NCBI RefSeq assembly: GCF_014651495.1
Contig: NZ_BMWZ01000004.1
Location: 310,001-374,000 of the forward strand
Length of the DNA: 64,000 bases
Direction: 5' to 3'
Origin: Algibacter mikhailovii
Lineage (GTDB): Bacteria; Bacteroidota; Bacteroidia; Flavobacteriales; Flavobacteriaceae
The first letter of the stretch is position 1, and every line of letters begins with the position of its first letter. The notes beneath the pieces were generated by a model. That model was not told where the DNA came from and did no database searches. It saw only the letters and a program-made list of their open reading frames with translations. This document shows, piece after piece, positions 34,621 to 43,246 of this stretch. The translations under genes and the position numbers were made by a program.

Positions 34621-34812
34621 ATTTGGTTATGAATATGGCAGGTCTCCTGACTTACGTCTTCATGTTAGTCTTCCCAAAGAAATTCTTCAGTGACTTGAAG
34701 TTAAACATGAAGCTTTATAGCTTACAGTTGCGGGAACAGTTCTGGAATTGAATAAGACTTCGCACCAGATTCCCTTTTAATCCAAACGTTACTATGGCTT
34801 GGAACCAAAATT
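34621..34812 (-). promoter_or_regulatory. Cobalamin riboswitch
   Basis: Read on the minus strand, this region has the hallmarks of the cobalamin aptamer in order: a P1 arm TTTTGGTT, then GGGAATCTGGTGCG, CCCGCAACTGTAA, GTCACTG, and the B12 box AGTCAGGAGACCTGCC (34652 down to 34637), closing with AACCAAAT. It sits 32 bases before btuB and has its own -7 element at 34818-34825. High intracellular adenosylcobalamin should lower btuB and BtuG-like expression. The exact ends are estimated from the P1 pairing. Confidence 0.95.
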
Positions 34813-34817
34813 CGATG

Positions 34818-34825
34818 CAAATGTA
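34818..34825 (-). promoter_or_regulatory. -7 promoter element for the riboswitch-btuB transcript
   Basis: On the minus strand this reads TACATTTG, an exact TAnnTTTG match, 6 bases before the first paired arm of the riboswitch. The btuB transcript is therefore independent of the upstream BtuF-like gene. Confidence 0.6.
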
Positions 34826-34834
34826 GAGTATTTT

Positions 34835-35773
34835 TTATGAATCAAACACAAGTGAATCTCTATAATTTAAAAATTTTGAAGCTAAATGTTCTGGAGCATT
34901 ATAATATTCTGAATGTATCATGGCCATCAAACATGCTATACCATCAACTAATGTTCCTGCAGAAGATTGGGTAAACATATCGAAATCTGCTATATACACT
35001 TGATTTGTTTTTACAGCGTTTAAAGCCTGCCATTCTGGTCTATTTTCTAAGAAATGCATATCTTCTTTAGTACGATTTATGTCATAACCACAGGGTGCAA
35101 TGATGATTACCTCTGGATCATACTTCACAATTTTATCCCAAGAAATTACAATACTATCTCCAGATGGATGCGATAATAAATCCATGCCACCAGCATAAGC
35201 AATTTGATGAGGAATCCAATGGCCACAATTAAACAAAGGTGCTACCCATTCTAGAAGCAGCACACTTTTTGGCTGAATTCTCTTTGAACGCTGAAAGTCT
35301 ATAATGTTGTAAATACGTTCTTTTAGTGCATTCACATAATTAATCCCCACGTCCTCTTCCCCAATGGCTTTAGAGATTGTCAATGCATTACTGAATACAT
35401 CTTCAAGAGAATTAGGTGTTATTGAAATGAGTTGGGGTACTTTAGTTAATTTATACGCCGAAGTTGCCACACAAGCAGTATCAATTTGACAGACATCACA
35501 AACGTCTTGTGTAAAAATAATATCTGGAGCAATTTGTTCTAATATGTCTTCATCTACATAATACAAAGTCCCACCTTCAGCTTTTGTTTTTGAAAAAATG
35601 GTATTTATTTCTTCACTTGATAACGTTTGTCCTTCCAGTTTATACCGTACAGCAACTTGTTTTTCACGTAGAGCAGTTGCGGGGCACTCAAAAGTTACGC
35701 CATCCAAATAATCTTGCAAACCCATGTCATAAATCATTTGGGTAACCGCAGGCATAAAAGAAGAAACAATCAT
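34835..35773 (-). CDS. BtuF-like cobalamin-binding protein lacking a signal peptide
   Basis: This 312-residue protein is of the periplasmic-binding (helical backbone, BtuF/FhuD) type: VSSFMPAVTQMIYDMG at the N-terminus, APDIIFTQDVCDVC, and the family motif around ISWDKIVKYDPEVIIIAP. Normal BtuF proteins begin with a signal peptide; here the binding fold starts within ten residues of the first Met, so it may be cytoplasmic. ATGs at 35785 and 35773 are available; the second leaves a reasonable leader after the candidate -7 element at 35796-35803. It lies between the cobU operon and the riboswitch-btuB unit, which supports a corrinoid ligand. Confidence 0.82.
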   Translation of the reverse strand: MIVSSFMPAVTQMIYDMGLQDYLDGVTFECPATALREKQVAVRYKLEGQTLSSEEINTIFSKTKAEGGTLYYVDEDILEQIAPDIIFTQDVCDVCQIDTACVATSAYKLTKVPQLISITPNSLEDVFSNALTISKAIGEEDVGINYVNALKERIYNIIDFQRSKRIQPKSVLLLEWVAPLFNCGHWIPHQIAYAGGMDLLSHPSGDSIVISWDKIVKYDPEVIIIAPCGYDINRTKEDMHFLENRPEWQALNAVKTNQVYIADFDMFTQSSAGTLVDGIACLMAMIHSEYYNAPEHLASKFLNYRDSLVFDS

Positions 35774-35795
35774 AAAAACGTACATTAGTTAAAAA

Positions 35796-35803
35796 CAAAA
35801 GTA
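35796..35803 (-). promoter_or_regulatory. Candidate -7 element for the BtuF-like gene
   Basis: On the minus strand this reads TACTTTTG, matching TAnnTTTG, 22 bases before the ATG at 35773. Confidence 0.45.
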
Positions 35804-35868
35804 CATCTTTCTTATATACCTTTCCATTGTGAAAAATGTTTTTAACCTTTGTCAGATATTTTAGAATT

Positions 35869-36372
35869 ATGATTTATTACATCACAGGTGGCGAGCGTTC
35901 TGGTAAAAGTAGCTACGCTCAAAACCTAGCCCTATCACACTCTAATACCCCCAAATACATCGCAACTTCAAGAGTTTGGGATGCTGACCACAGAAAACGA
36001 ATAGACCGACATATAGCAGATAGAGATGACCGATGGACCTCTGTTGAAGAAGAAAAAAATATTGTATCAGTCATTGAAACCAATGATGTAGTTGTTATTG
36101 ATTGCGTGACTTTATGGCTTACCAACTTTTATGTTGACACCAAAAATAATGTGAATAAATCTCTAGAACTCGCCAAAATAGAATTCAACAAACTCCTAAA
36201 CTTAGAGGCTACAATAATTATAATTTCTAATGAAATTGGCATGGGGGTACATGCGCAAACTGAAATTGGACGAAAGTTCACAGAACTTCAAGGCTGGATG
36301 AATCAGCACATTGCGAAACATGCTGACAAGGCCACTATGATGGTTTCTGGGATTCCTCTAACACTAAAATAA
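35869..36372 (+). CDS. cobU: Adenosylcobinamide kinase / adenosylcobinamide-phosphate guanylyltransferase
   Basis: This 167-residue bifunctional enzyme phosphorylates adenosylcobinamide and then transfers GMP to it, in the nucleotide-loop branch of B12 assembly. The P-loop GGERSGKSSYAQ opens the protein; the motifs SRVWDADHRKRIDRH and DCVTLWLTN are typical. An upstream in-frame ATG at 35836 adds an unrelated hydrophobic stretch, so 35869 is preferred. It is the first gene of a plus-strand operon running to the ABC transporter, with cobT starting 4 bases after its stop. Confidence 0.96.
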   Translation: MIYYITGGERSGKSSYAQNLALSHSNTPKYIATSRVWDADHRKRIDRHIADRDDRWTSVEEEKNIVSVIETNDVVVIDCVTLWLTNFYVDTKNNVNKSLELAKIEFNKLLNLEATIIIISNEIGMGVHAQTEIGRKFTELQGWMNQHIAKHADKATMMVSGIPLTLK

Positions 36373-36376
36373 ATTA

Positions 36377-37402
36377 ATGACTGCAGTAAGTTTAAAACAA
36401 AAGCTTAGGCATAAAATTGACCTAAAAACAAAACCCTTGGGCGCCCTAGGCGTTCTTGAAGAATTAGCCCTACAAATCGGACTTATTCAAAATACAGAAA
36501 CCCCAGAAATCTCAAAACCTACCATAGTTGTTTTTGCTGGTGATCACGGTATTGCAAAAAAGGGTCAGGTAAACCCTTTTCCTCAAGAGGTAACGGCTCA
36601 AATGGTTTATAACTTTGTGCAAGGTGGCGCCGCTATTAATGTGTTTAGCAAAACCAATGCTATCGATCTAATCATTATGGATTCAGGAGTAAATCACGAT
36701 TTTGAACCTCATTTAGACATCATTGATGCAAAAATAGCATTTGGCACAAACAACTACCAGGATCAACCCGCCATGACTTTAGCACAATGTGAAGACGCCC
36801 TAAATAAAGCCGATGATATAATTTCTAAAATTCAGTCAAAAGGTTGTAATACCATAGGTTTTGGAGAAATGGGTATAAGTAACACCTCATCAGCAGCACT
36901 TCTTATGGCACATTTCACGGGAATTCCTATTGCAGAATGCGTGGGTTCTGGTACTGGCTTGAATGACGAAGGCATCCATAAAAAAATTCAAATATTATCT
37001 GAAGTTTACCAAAAATACAATCCTAAAACACCCGAAGAGGCTTTAGCCACCTTTGGAGGTTTTGAAATTGCCATGCTCTGCGGCGCCATATTAAAAGCTG
37101 GAGCGCTGAATATGATTATTATTATAGATGGATTTATTGTTACAGCGGCTCTACTTGCTGCTCATGCCATCAATCCAAATGTTTTGAAACATTGTGTATT
37201 TGCTCATAGTTCTAATGAACAAGGGCATGAAAAGATGTTACATGCCTTAAATGCCAAACCCTTACTTTCATTAGGATTACGATTGGGTGAAGGTACGGGG
37301 GCCGCATTAGCGATACCCTTGATAAGAGCAGCAGTAAACTTTTTAAACAATATGGCTAGTTTTGAAAGCGCTGGTGTTAGTACTGAATCAGAAAACGCAT
37401 AA
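36377..37402 (+). CDS. cobT: Nicotinate-nucleotide--dimethylbenzimidazole phosphoribosyltransferase
   Basis: This 341-residue enzyme makes alpha-ribazole phosphate from dimethylbenzimidazole (or a related base) and nicotinate mononucleotide, which supplies the lower ligand of cobalamin. The conserved features are TKPLGALGVLEELA, FAGDHGIAKKG, FGEMGISNTSSAA and the C-terminal catalytic GEGTGAALA. Length is typical. It sits in the cobU-cobT-cobS-cobC operon. No dimethylbenzimidazole synthesis gene is nearby, so the base may be taken up or made elsewhere in the genome. Confidence 0.96.
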   Translation: MTAVSLKQKLRHKIDLKTKPLGALGVLEELALQIGLIQNTETPEISKPTIVVFAGDHGIAKKGQVNPFPQEVTAQMVYNFVQGGAAINVFSKTNAIDLIIMDSGVNHDFEPHLDIIDAKIAFGTNNYQDQPAMTLAQCEDALNKADDIISKIQSKGCNTIGFGEMGISNTSSAALLMAHFTGIPIAECVGSGTGLNDEGIHKKIQILSEVYQKYNPKTPEEALATFGGFEIAMLCGAILKAGALNMIIIIDGFIVTAALLAAHAINPNVLKHCVFAHSSNEQGHEKMLHALNAKPLLSLGLRLGEGTGAALAIPLIRAAVNFLNNMASFESAGVSTESENA

Positions 37403-37403
37403 T

Positions 37404-38165
37404 ATGAAAAAAGAAATACAAATATTTCTTACCGCTATCATGTTTTTTACCCGAATTCCATGTCCAAAATGGGTAGATCATGATCCTGAGTATTTAAAGA
37501 AAAGCGCCAATTTTTTTTCACTGGTAGGCCTAGTGGTTGGTAGTATTGGCGCATTGATCTATTATGCAGCCTCTTTTGTTTTCTCAACTGAGATTTCTAT
37601 TCTTCTAAGTATGGTTTCAACCATATATGTTACGGGTGCCTTCCATGAAGATGGATTTGCAGATGTATGCGATGGTTTAGGCGGCGGATGGACTAAGGAA
37701 AAAATTCTCCTAATTATGAAGGACTCCCGTCTTGGCACATACGGCGTTTCGGGATTGGTTTTAATTTTAGCCATAAAATTTTCCGCTTTAAGAGAAATAC
37801 ATCCCTATTTAATTCCTTTAACGATTATATCAGGACATAGTGTGAGCAGGTTTATAGCGACCACATTAATATACACATATCCTTACGTAAGAGACACTGC
37901 CGACAGTAAAGCAAAACCTGCCGCCAAAAGTATTTCTATTGGCATGCTCAGTATTAACGCATTTTTTGGATTATTACCATTATTCTTTTTTAAAACCCCT
38001 TTGATACTCTTAGTAATTCTACCTCCCTATTTCGCCAAGGTATATTTAGGACGAAAATTTAAAAAATGGTTAGGTGGTCAAACCGGAGACTGTGCAGGTG
38101 CTGTGCAACAACTAAGTGAGGTGGTTTTTTATTTAAGTGTACTAGTGCTATGGAAATTTATTTAA
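37404..38165 (+). CDS. cobS: Adenosylcobinamide-GDP ribazoletransferase
   Basis: This is a 253-residue integral membrane protein with about six hydrophobic segments. It joins adenosylcobinamide-GDP to alpha-ribazole (phosphate) to make adenosylcobalamin (phosphate). The signature GAFHEDGFADVCDGLGGG and the C-terminal GGQTGDCAGAVQQL are intact. The frame is open from a TTG at 37362 inside cobT, but the ATG one base after the cobT stop is the natural start. It overlaps the next gene, cobC, by 16 bases. Confidence 0.95.
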   Translation: MKKEIQIFLTAIMFFTRIPCPKWVDHDPEYLKKSANFFSLVGLVVGSIGALIYYAASFVFSTEISILLSMVSTIYVTGAFHEDGFADVCDGLGGGWTKEKILLIMKDSRLGTYGVSGLVLILAIKFSALREIHPYLIPLTIISGHSVSRFIATTLIYTYPYVRDTADSKAKPAAKSISIGMLSINAFFGLLPLFFFKTPLILLVILPPYFAKVYLGRKFKKWLGGQTGDCAGAVQQLSEVVFYLSVLVLWKFI

Positions 38166-38716
38166 TACGACATACAACCCCAAATATTGAAAAAGGAATT
38201 TGCTACGGACAAAGCGACTTGGACTTGGATGAAAATTATGCTTCGGAATTTAAAACCATCCAATCAAAGATTCCAATAGCAGGGTCAATCAAAGTTTATT
38301 CAAGCCCATTAAAACGTTGTTCTTTATTGGCAAAACAGTTCAATAATGAGGTGCATTATGATAACCGCTTAAAAGAACTCGATTTTGGTAACTGGGAAAT
38401 GAAACTCTGGGATGCTATTCCCGAAAAGGAATTAACCCCTTGGATGTCCAATTTTGTAAATACTGCTGTTCCGGGTGGCGAATCTTATACCCAATTAGCG
38501 TCACGAGTAAAAGCGTTCTTTGAAGATATTTTGAATTCAGGAGCTAAAGAAAATCTAATTATAATAGCACATGCCGGTCCCATGAGGGCTTTTCTATCTA
38601 GCATTTTAGACATAGATTTAAAAGACTCATTCAATATAAAAATAAATTATGGAGATATTTTTCACCTGAAAAAAGAAGCCAATACCATTCGACTAATCAC
38701 AGAAGTTCCTATTTAA
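38150..38716 (+). CDS. cobC: Alpha-ribazole phosphatase (histidine phosphatase family)
   Basis: This 188-residue phosphatase removes the phosphate from alpha-ribazole phosphate or adenosylcobalamin phosphate. The family motif is RHTTP near the N-terminus (catalytic His in LIRHT), with ELDFGNWE and the second histidine in IIAHAGP. Its function is assigned from its position, overlapping cobS by 16 bases, since general histidine phosphatases look similar. It is followed 2 bases later by the frame of the B12-type ABC transporter lipoprotein. Confidence 0.9.
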   Translation: MEIYLIRHTTPNIEKGICYGQSDLDLDENYASEFKTIQSKIPIAGSIKVYSSPLKRCSLLAKQFNNEVHYDNRLKELDFGNWEMKLWDAIPEKELTPWMSNFVNTAVPGGESYTQLASRVKAFFEDILNSGAKENLIIIAHAGPMRAFLSSILDIDLKDSFNIKINYGDIFHLKKEANTIRLITEVPI

Positions 38717-38769
38717 AAATGAGTTCCTTCTCAGATATTACAAAAAAAATAAAGACCTTTAGCACTCAG

Positions 38770-39915
38770 ATGTACCTTATGCGTTTAACAACTCTTTTAT
38801 TTATTGGCTTTCTTGCGATTACATCCTGTAAAAAAGATAAGAAAAAGGTAAACCCGATAGAACCTAAAGAAAACAAAGAACTTTTAAATTATGCCAAAGG
38901 ATTTTCTATAACCTATTATGACACCCATACAGAAATAATAGTGACCTCACCATGGCCCAAAAGCAAAGACAGCTACAGATACCTTTTAATAGAGGACGGG
39001 GGTACAATTCCTGAACATAACGACACAGATATTGTGATTCAATTACCCATTGAAAAAATTGTAGTCATGTCAACAACCAACATTCCCGCCTTAGAATATT
39101 TGGAGGTTGATGACAAACTGGTAGGGTTTCCAAATACGCGCTTTATTTCATCTGAAAAAACAAGAAAACGTATTGAAAATGGCGAGATTAAAGATTTAAA
39201 TAATGATTTAGAAATTAATATAGAACTGCTACTTGATTTACAACCAGAACTCGTCATAGGGTTTTCGGTGAATGGCAATGACCAAAAATTAGATCAAATT
39301 AAGAAATTTGGAATTCCTGTCGTTTTGGACGGTGCTTGGACCGAAGCACATCCGCTCGGTAGAGCCGAATGGCTAAAATTTGTTGCTGCATTTTTCAATA
39401 AAAAAAAGGAAGCTGATAACATCTTCAACCATATAGAATCCAATTACCTAAAAGCAACCCAAATAGCTTTAAAGGCCAAAAGCTTACCAACGGTTTTCTC
39501 AGGAGCCCTAATAAAAGATGTTTGGTATGTACCCGGAGGAAAAAGCTTTGTTGCAAAATTCTTGGAGGATGCCAATACCAATTACCTCTGGAAAGAAAAC
39601 AAGTCTAATGGAAGTCTGCAATTAAATTTTGAAAATGTTTTAGAAAAAGCTAACAATGCCGAGTTATGGATTGGTGCCGGGCTTTTTGAAAACAAAGCGC
39701 AAATGCAAGAACAACATAAAGGCTACACCTATTTTGAGGCCTTTAAAAAGAATAATATTTATTCTTATACGAATAAAGTTGGTCCTGAAGGGGGATTATT
39801 ATATTATGAATTGGGACCATTAAGACCAGATATTATATTAAAAGATATGATTAATATTTCTCATCCTGGCCTATTAAATAATTATGAGAATTTCTTTTTT
39901 AAACGCTTAGAATAA
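38770..39915 (+). CDS. ABC transporter substrate-binding lipoprotein, cobalamin/iron-siderophore type
   Basis: This lipoprotein has lipobox AITSC and a helical-backbone binding fold (EKIVVMSTTNIPALEYL, LLDLQPELVIGFSVNG, LRPDIILKDMI). The open frame begins at an ATG at 38719, but that would place about 17 polar residues ahead of the signal peptide; ATGs at 38770 and 38779 give a normal lipoprotein signal. It is encoded between cobC and the matching permease and ATPase, so corrinoids are the likely ligand. It is a second binding protein in this locus, distinct from the signal-less BtuF-like protein at 34835. Confidence 0.88.
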   Translation: MYLMRLTTLLFIGFLAITSCKKDKKKVNPIEPKENKELLNYAKGFSITYYDTHTEIIVTSPWPKSKDSYRYLLIEDGGTIPEHNDTDIVIQLPIEKIVVMSTTNIPALEYLEVDDKLVGFPNTRFISSEKTRKRIENGEIKDLNNDLEINIELLLDLQPELVIGFSVNGNDQKLDQIKKFGIPVVLDGAWTEAHPLGRAEWLKFVAAFFNKKKEADNIFNHIESNYLKATQIALKAKSLPTVFSGALIKDVWYVPGGKSFVAKFLEDANTNYLWKENKSNGSLQLNFENVLEKANNAELWIGAGLFENKAQMQEQHKGYTYFEAFKKNNIYSYTNKVGPEGGLLYYELGPLRPDIILKDMINISHPGLLNNYENFFFKRLE

Positions 39916-40944
39916 TTGCAAAACACATCAAAACATACCATATCTTTTATTGGGCTAGTTTTAATATTAATTCTAGTATTTTTTGTGAATGTCAGTCTGG
40001 GATCTGTTTCTATTCCTAACAAAGACATCTTCAACATTATATTTGGAATACACGATAACCTGTCATGGAAATATATTGTATTAGATTATAGATTACCTAA
40101 AGCTTTTACTGCAATAATTGTTGGATCTGGCTTAGGCATTTCAGGTTTAATGATGCAAACCTTATTTAGAAACCCTCTTGCCGGTCCATTTGTTTTAGGT
40201 ATTACATCTGGTGCTGGCTTAGGTGTCGCTATTGTTACCATGGGAGCCTCTCTTTTTGGAGGGATATTTCTTGGTGTTTTGGCATCAAAATGGAGTATTG
40301 TTATTGCGGCTATTCTAGGCAGTTTTCTAGTACTATTAATTGTTTTAATTGTATCCTTTAAGGTTAGAGATGCTATGGCTATTTTAATTATTGGCCTCAT
40401 GTTTGGTAGTATATCTGCTGCCGCTGTCAATGTGCTGTCCTATTTTAGTTCAGCTGAAGAATTACAGCAGTACTTCTTTTGGGGGTTTGGTAGTTTAGGT
40501 AATTTATCTTGGAATGAATTGCTTATTCTTTTTCTCATTTATTTACCAGGAATTTTATTAAGCCTCTTTACAATTAAAGCATTAAACTCACTTTTATTAG
40601 GTGAAAATTATGCGAAGAGCTTGGGCATGAATATAAAACAGAGTCGGTTAATGATTATTATTTCCACAAGCTTGTTAGCAGGATCCATTACAGCATTTGC
40701 TGGTCCTATCGCATTTATAGGTTTGGCGATTCCGCATATAACCAGACAAGTATTTAGCACATCTAACCACAAAATATTATTGCCTGCTGTTTTTTTATTT
40801 GGAGCCATTATAATGCTAATTTGCGATAGTATTGCCCAATTACCATCGAGTGAATATACCTTACCAATCAACGCAATCACCTCTTTAATAGGCGCACCTG
40901 TGGTTATATGGTTATTAGTAAGAAAACGTAAAATGATATTTTAG
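39916..40944 (+). CDS. btuC: ABC transporter permease, FecCD/BtuC family
   Basis: This is a 342-residue permease with about ten membrane helices. Family features include DYRLPKAFTAIIVGSGLGISG and the cytoplasmic coupling region GPIAFIGLAIPHITR. The start is a TTG directly after the stop of the lipoprotein gene, with no nearby ATG in frame. It forms the transporter with the downstream ATPase and the upstream lipoprotein. The B12 assignment rests on operon context, because FecCD permeases for haem and siderophores look the same. Confidence 0.92.
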   Translation: MQNTSKHTISFIGLVLILILVFFVNVSLGSVSIPNKDIFNIIFGIHDNLSWKYIVLDYRLPKAFTAIIVGSGLGISGLMMQTLFRNPLAGPFVLGITSGAGLGVAIVTMGASLFGGIFLGVLASKWSIVIAAILGSFLVLLIVLIVSFKVRDAMAILIIGLMFGSISAAAVNVLSYFSSAEELQQYFFWGFGSLGNLSWNELLILFLIYLPGILLSLFTIKALNSLLLGENYAKSLGMNIKQSRLMIIISTSLLAGSITAFAGPIAFIGLAIPHITRQVFSTSNHKILLPAVFLFGAIIMLICDSIAQLPSSEYTLPINAITSLIGAPVVIWLLVRKRKMIF

Positions 40945-41738
40945 TGGATACTCAAAAAAAACATAGCGTCCTCAAAACTAAAAATCTTTCCATAGGATAT
41001 AGGTCTAAAAAAGAAAGCACTTTAATAGGTTCTAATATTAATATAGAGTTACACAAAGGTGAATTGGTTGGTCTGGTTGGAGCCAATGGTATTGGTAAAT
41101 CTACACTTTTACGATCACTAACTAATGTTCAAGCTAAATTAGACGGCCATATTTATATTAATGGTATAACCTTAGATCGTTACTCCAGTTTAGAATTGGC
41201 CAAAGTATTAAGTTTAGTACTTACAGAGCCCATATTTTCAAAAAACTTAACCGTTTATGAATTGGTAGCTCTAGGAAGACAACCCTACACGAATTGGATC
41301 GGTAATTTTTCAAAAGAAGATACCCTTATAATTAATAAGGCCTTAAATCAAATAAATATTGAATCACTAAAGCACAAAAAGTGCTTCGAATTAAGTGATG
41401 GGCAGCTGCAAAAAGTTATGATTGCAAGAGCGCTAGCACAAGATACAGATTTGATTATTCTGGATGAACCAACTACCCATCTGGATATGTATCATAAAGC
41501 ATATATCTTAAAACTCTTGCAACGCTTGGCTAGGGAAACAGGCAAAACCATTTTGTTTTCATCACATGAAATAGATTTAGCCATTCAACTATGTGACAAA
41601 ATGATTGTGATGTCTGAGAATAACGTGGTTTCAGATACGCCCTGCAACCTAATTTCTCATGGGACTTTCGAATCTTTATTCCCGAATGATCTTATCAGTT
41701 TTGATAAGAAAACAGGAAGTTTTAGGGTTAAAAAATAA
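40944..41738 (+). CDS. btuD: ABC transporter ATP-binding protein, BtuD-like
   Basis: This 264-residue ATPase powers the permease encoded just upstream. It has Walker A GANGIGKST, an ABC signature LSDGQLQKVMIARAL (the usual LSGGQ has Asp at the third position), Walker B LIILDEPTTHLD and the switch His in FSSHE. The GTG start overlaps the last base of the permease stop (TAGTG), which gives translational coupling. It is the last gene of the cobU operon; no clear terminator was found in the 97 bases that follow. Confidence 0.92.
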   Translation: MDTQKKHSVLKTKNLSIGYRSKKESTLIGSNINIELHKGELVGLVGANGIGKSTLLRSLTNVQAKLDGHIYINGITLDRYSSLELAKVLSLVLTEPIFSKNLTVYELVALGRQPYTNWIGNFSKEDTLIINKALNQINIESLKHKKCFELSDGQLQKVMIARALAQDTDLIILDEPTTHLDMYHKAYILKLLQRLARETGKTILFSSHEIDLAIQLCDKMIVMSENNVVSDTPCNLISHGTFESLFPNDLISFDKKTGSFRVKK

Positions 41739-41808
41739 GAATGTATAAAAACAGATTTTAAAACGTAAAACTTCTTAGCACCGACTTCGAACTTCACAGT
41801 AAAAAAAT

Positions 41809-41816
41809 TATATTTG
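41809..41816 (+). promoter_or_regulatory. Candidate -7 promoter element for rmuC
   Basis: TATATTTG matches TAnnTTTG, 19 bases before the rmuC ATG. No TTG -33 element is obvious. Confidence 0.45.
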
Positions 41817-41835
41817 AATATATTTCTTTTTTGTA

Positions 41836-43224
41836 ATGAACAACAGTATAATTCTTATTCTAGCCATACTAACTTCTGCTGCCATTGGTGGGTATTTGGG
41901 AATGCTATTTTCCAAACTAAAAAACAAAGGAGATAAAAGTGCTTTGGAAGAACGTAATAATAGTTTACAGGAGCAATTGGTTGGCTTGAAACAATTAGCT
42001 GCCGACGAAAACATCAAACAACAGGAAAACTTTAATCAGCAAATTGCTGGTTTAAAAGAAAACATTGCAAAAATAGAAGCAGAGCGTGAGGACATAAGAC
42101 GTGAAAAAGATTTTTTTAGTACCGAACTAGCTAAAAGAAATTCAGAATACGAAAATCTGCAACAAATTCATACCAAGCGTGAAGCTGAAATAGAAGTACG
42201 TCAAGAACAATTGCGTAAAGATTTTGAATTATTAGCCAACAAGATTCTTGAAGAGAAATCGAATAAATTTACGGAACAGAACAAAGAAAACATTAAAAAC
42301 ATTCTAAATCCGCTTCAGGAAAAAATAAAAACCTTTGAGGAAAAAGTAGACTTAACTCAAAAAGAAAGCATTAGCATGCACTCTGCTTTAAAAGAACAAC
42401 TCCTCGGATTAAAAGATCTTAACCAGCAAATGACCAAAGAAGCTACTAATTTAACAAGGGCTTTAAAAGGGGATAGCAAAATGCAGGGGAATTGGGGCGA
42501 ATTGGTTTTAGAACGTGTCCTTGAAAAATCAGGATTAGAAAAAGATAGAGAATACTTTGTACAGCAAAATTTCACACGTCCAGATGGTACGCGTGTTTTA
42601 CCCGATGTTGTATTGCATCTTCCAGATGGCAAAAAAATGATTATTGATAGTAAAGTATCTTTAACCGATTATGAACGTTTGGTCAACGCTCCTGAAGAGG
42701 ACAGAATCAAACATTTAAAAGCCCATATTAATTCCATTAAAAAACATGTAGATCAACTATCAGAAAAAAACTATCAAGATTTATATGATATTGAATCGCC
42801 AGATTTCGTGCTCATGTTTATACCTATAGAGCCTGCATTCGCCATTGTTGTGAGTGAGGATAACGCTATTTATAACAAAGCCTTTGAAAAAAACATTGTA
42901 ATTGTTACACCATCAACACTGCTGGCCACTTTACGCACCATTGATAGCATGTGGAACAATGAAAAACAACAGCGTAATGCCATTGAGATTGCTAGGCAAG
43001 CTGGGGCGCTATATGATAAGTTTGAAGGCTTAGTAACTGATTTAACTGGTGTTGGCAAAAAAATTGACGCCGCGAAAAATGACTATTCTGCAGCCATGAA
43101 CAAACTCGTTGATGGCCGGGGTAATCTTATTACAAGTATTGAAAAAATAAAAAAACTAGGTGCCAAAGCAAAAAAATCACTTCCTGAAGCCATTATAAAG
43201 CGCGCGGAAGAAAACCATTCATAA
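41836..43224 (+). CDS. rmuC: DNA recombination protein RmuC
   Basis: This is a 462-residue protein with an N-terminal membrane helix (about 4-24), a long coiled coil (about 30-200) and the RmuC domain with PD-(D/E)xK-like nuclease residues (GNWGELVLERVLE, then DVVLHLPDGKKMIIDSKV). RmuC limits inversions at short inverted repeats in E. coli and has been linked to defence against foreign DNA in other bacteria. Nothing in the neighbourhood indicates a defence island. It is followed 22 bases later by a small membrane protein gene. Confidence 0.93.
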   Translation: MNNSIILILAILTSAAIGGYLGMLFSKLKNKGDKSALEERNNSLQEQLVGLKQLAADENIKQQENFNQQIAGLKENIAKIEAEREDIRREKDFFSTELAKRNSEYENLQQIHTKREAEIEVRQEQLRKDFELLANKILEEKSNKFTEQNKENIKNILNPLQEKIKTFEEKVDLTQKESISMHSALKEQLLGLKDLNQQMTKEATNLTRALKGDSKMQGNWGELVLERVLEKSGLEKDREYFVQQNFTRPDGTRVLPDVVLHLPDGKKMIIDSKVSLTDYERLVNAPEEDRIKHLKAHINSIKKHVDQLSEKNYQDLYDIESPDFVLMFIPIEPAFAIVVSEDNAIYNKAFEKNIVIVTPSTLLATLRTIDSMWNNEKQQRNAIEIARQAGALYDKFEGLVTDLTGVGKKIDAAKNDYSAAMNKLVDGRGNLITSIEKIKKLGAKAKKSLPEAIIKRAEENHS

Positions 43225-43246
43225 ATTCATTTAAGACCATAATATC

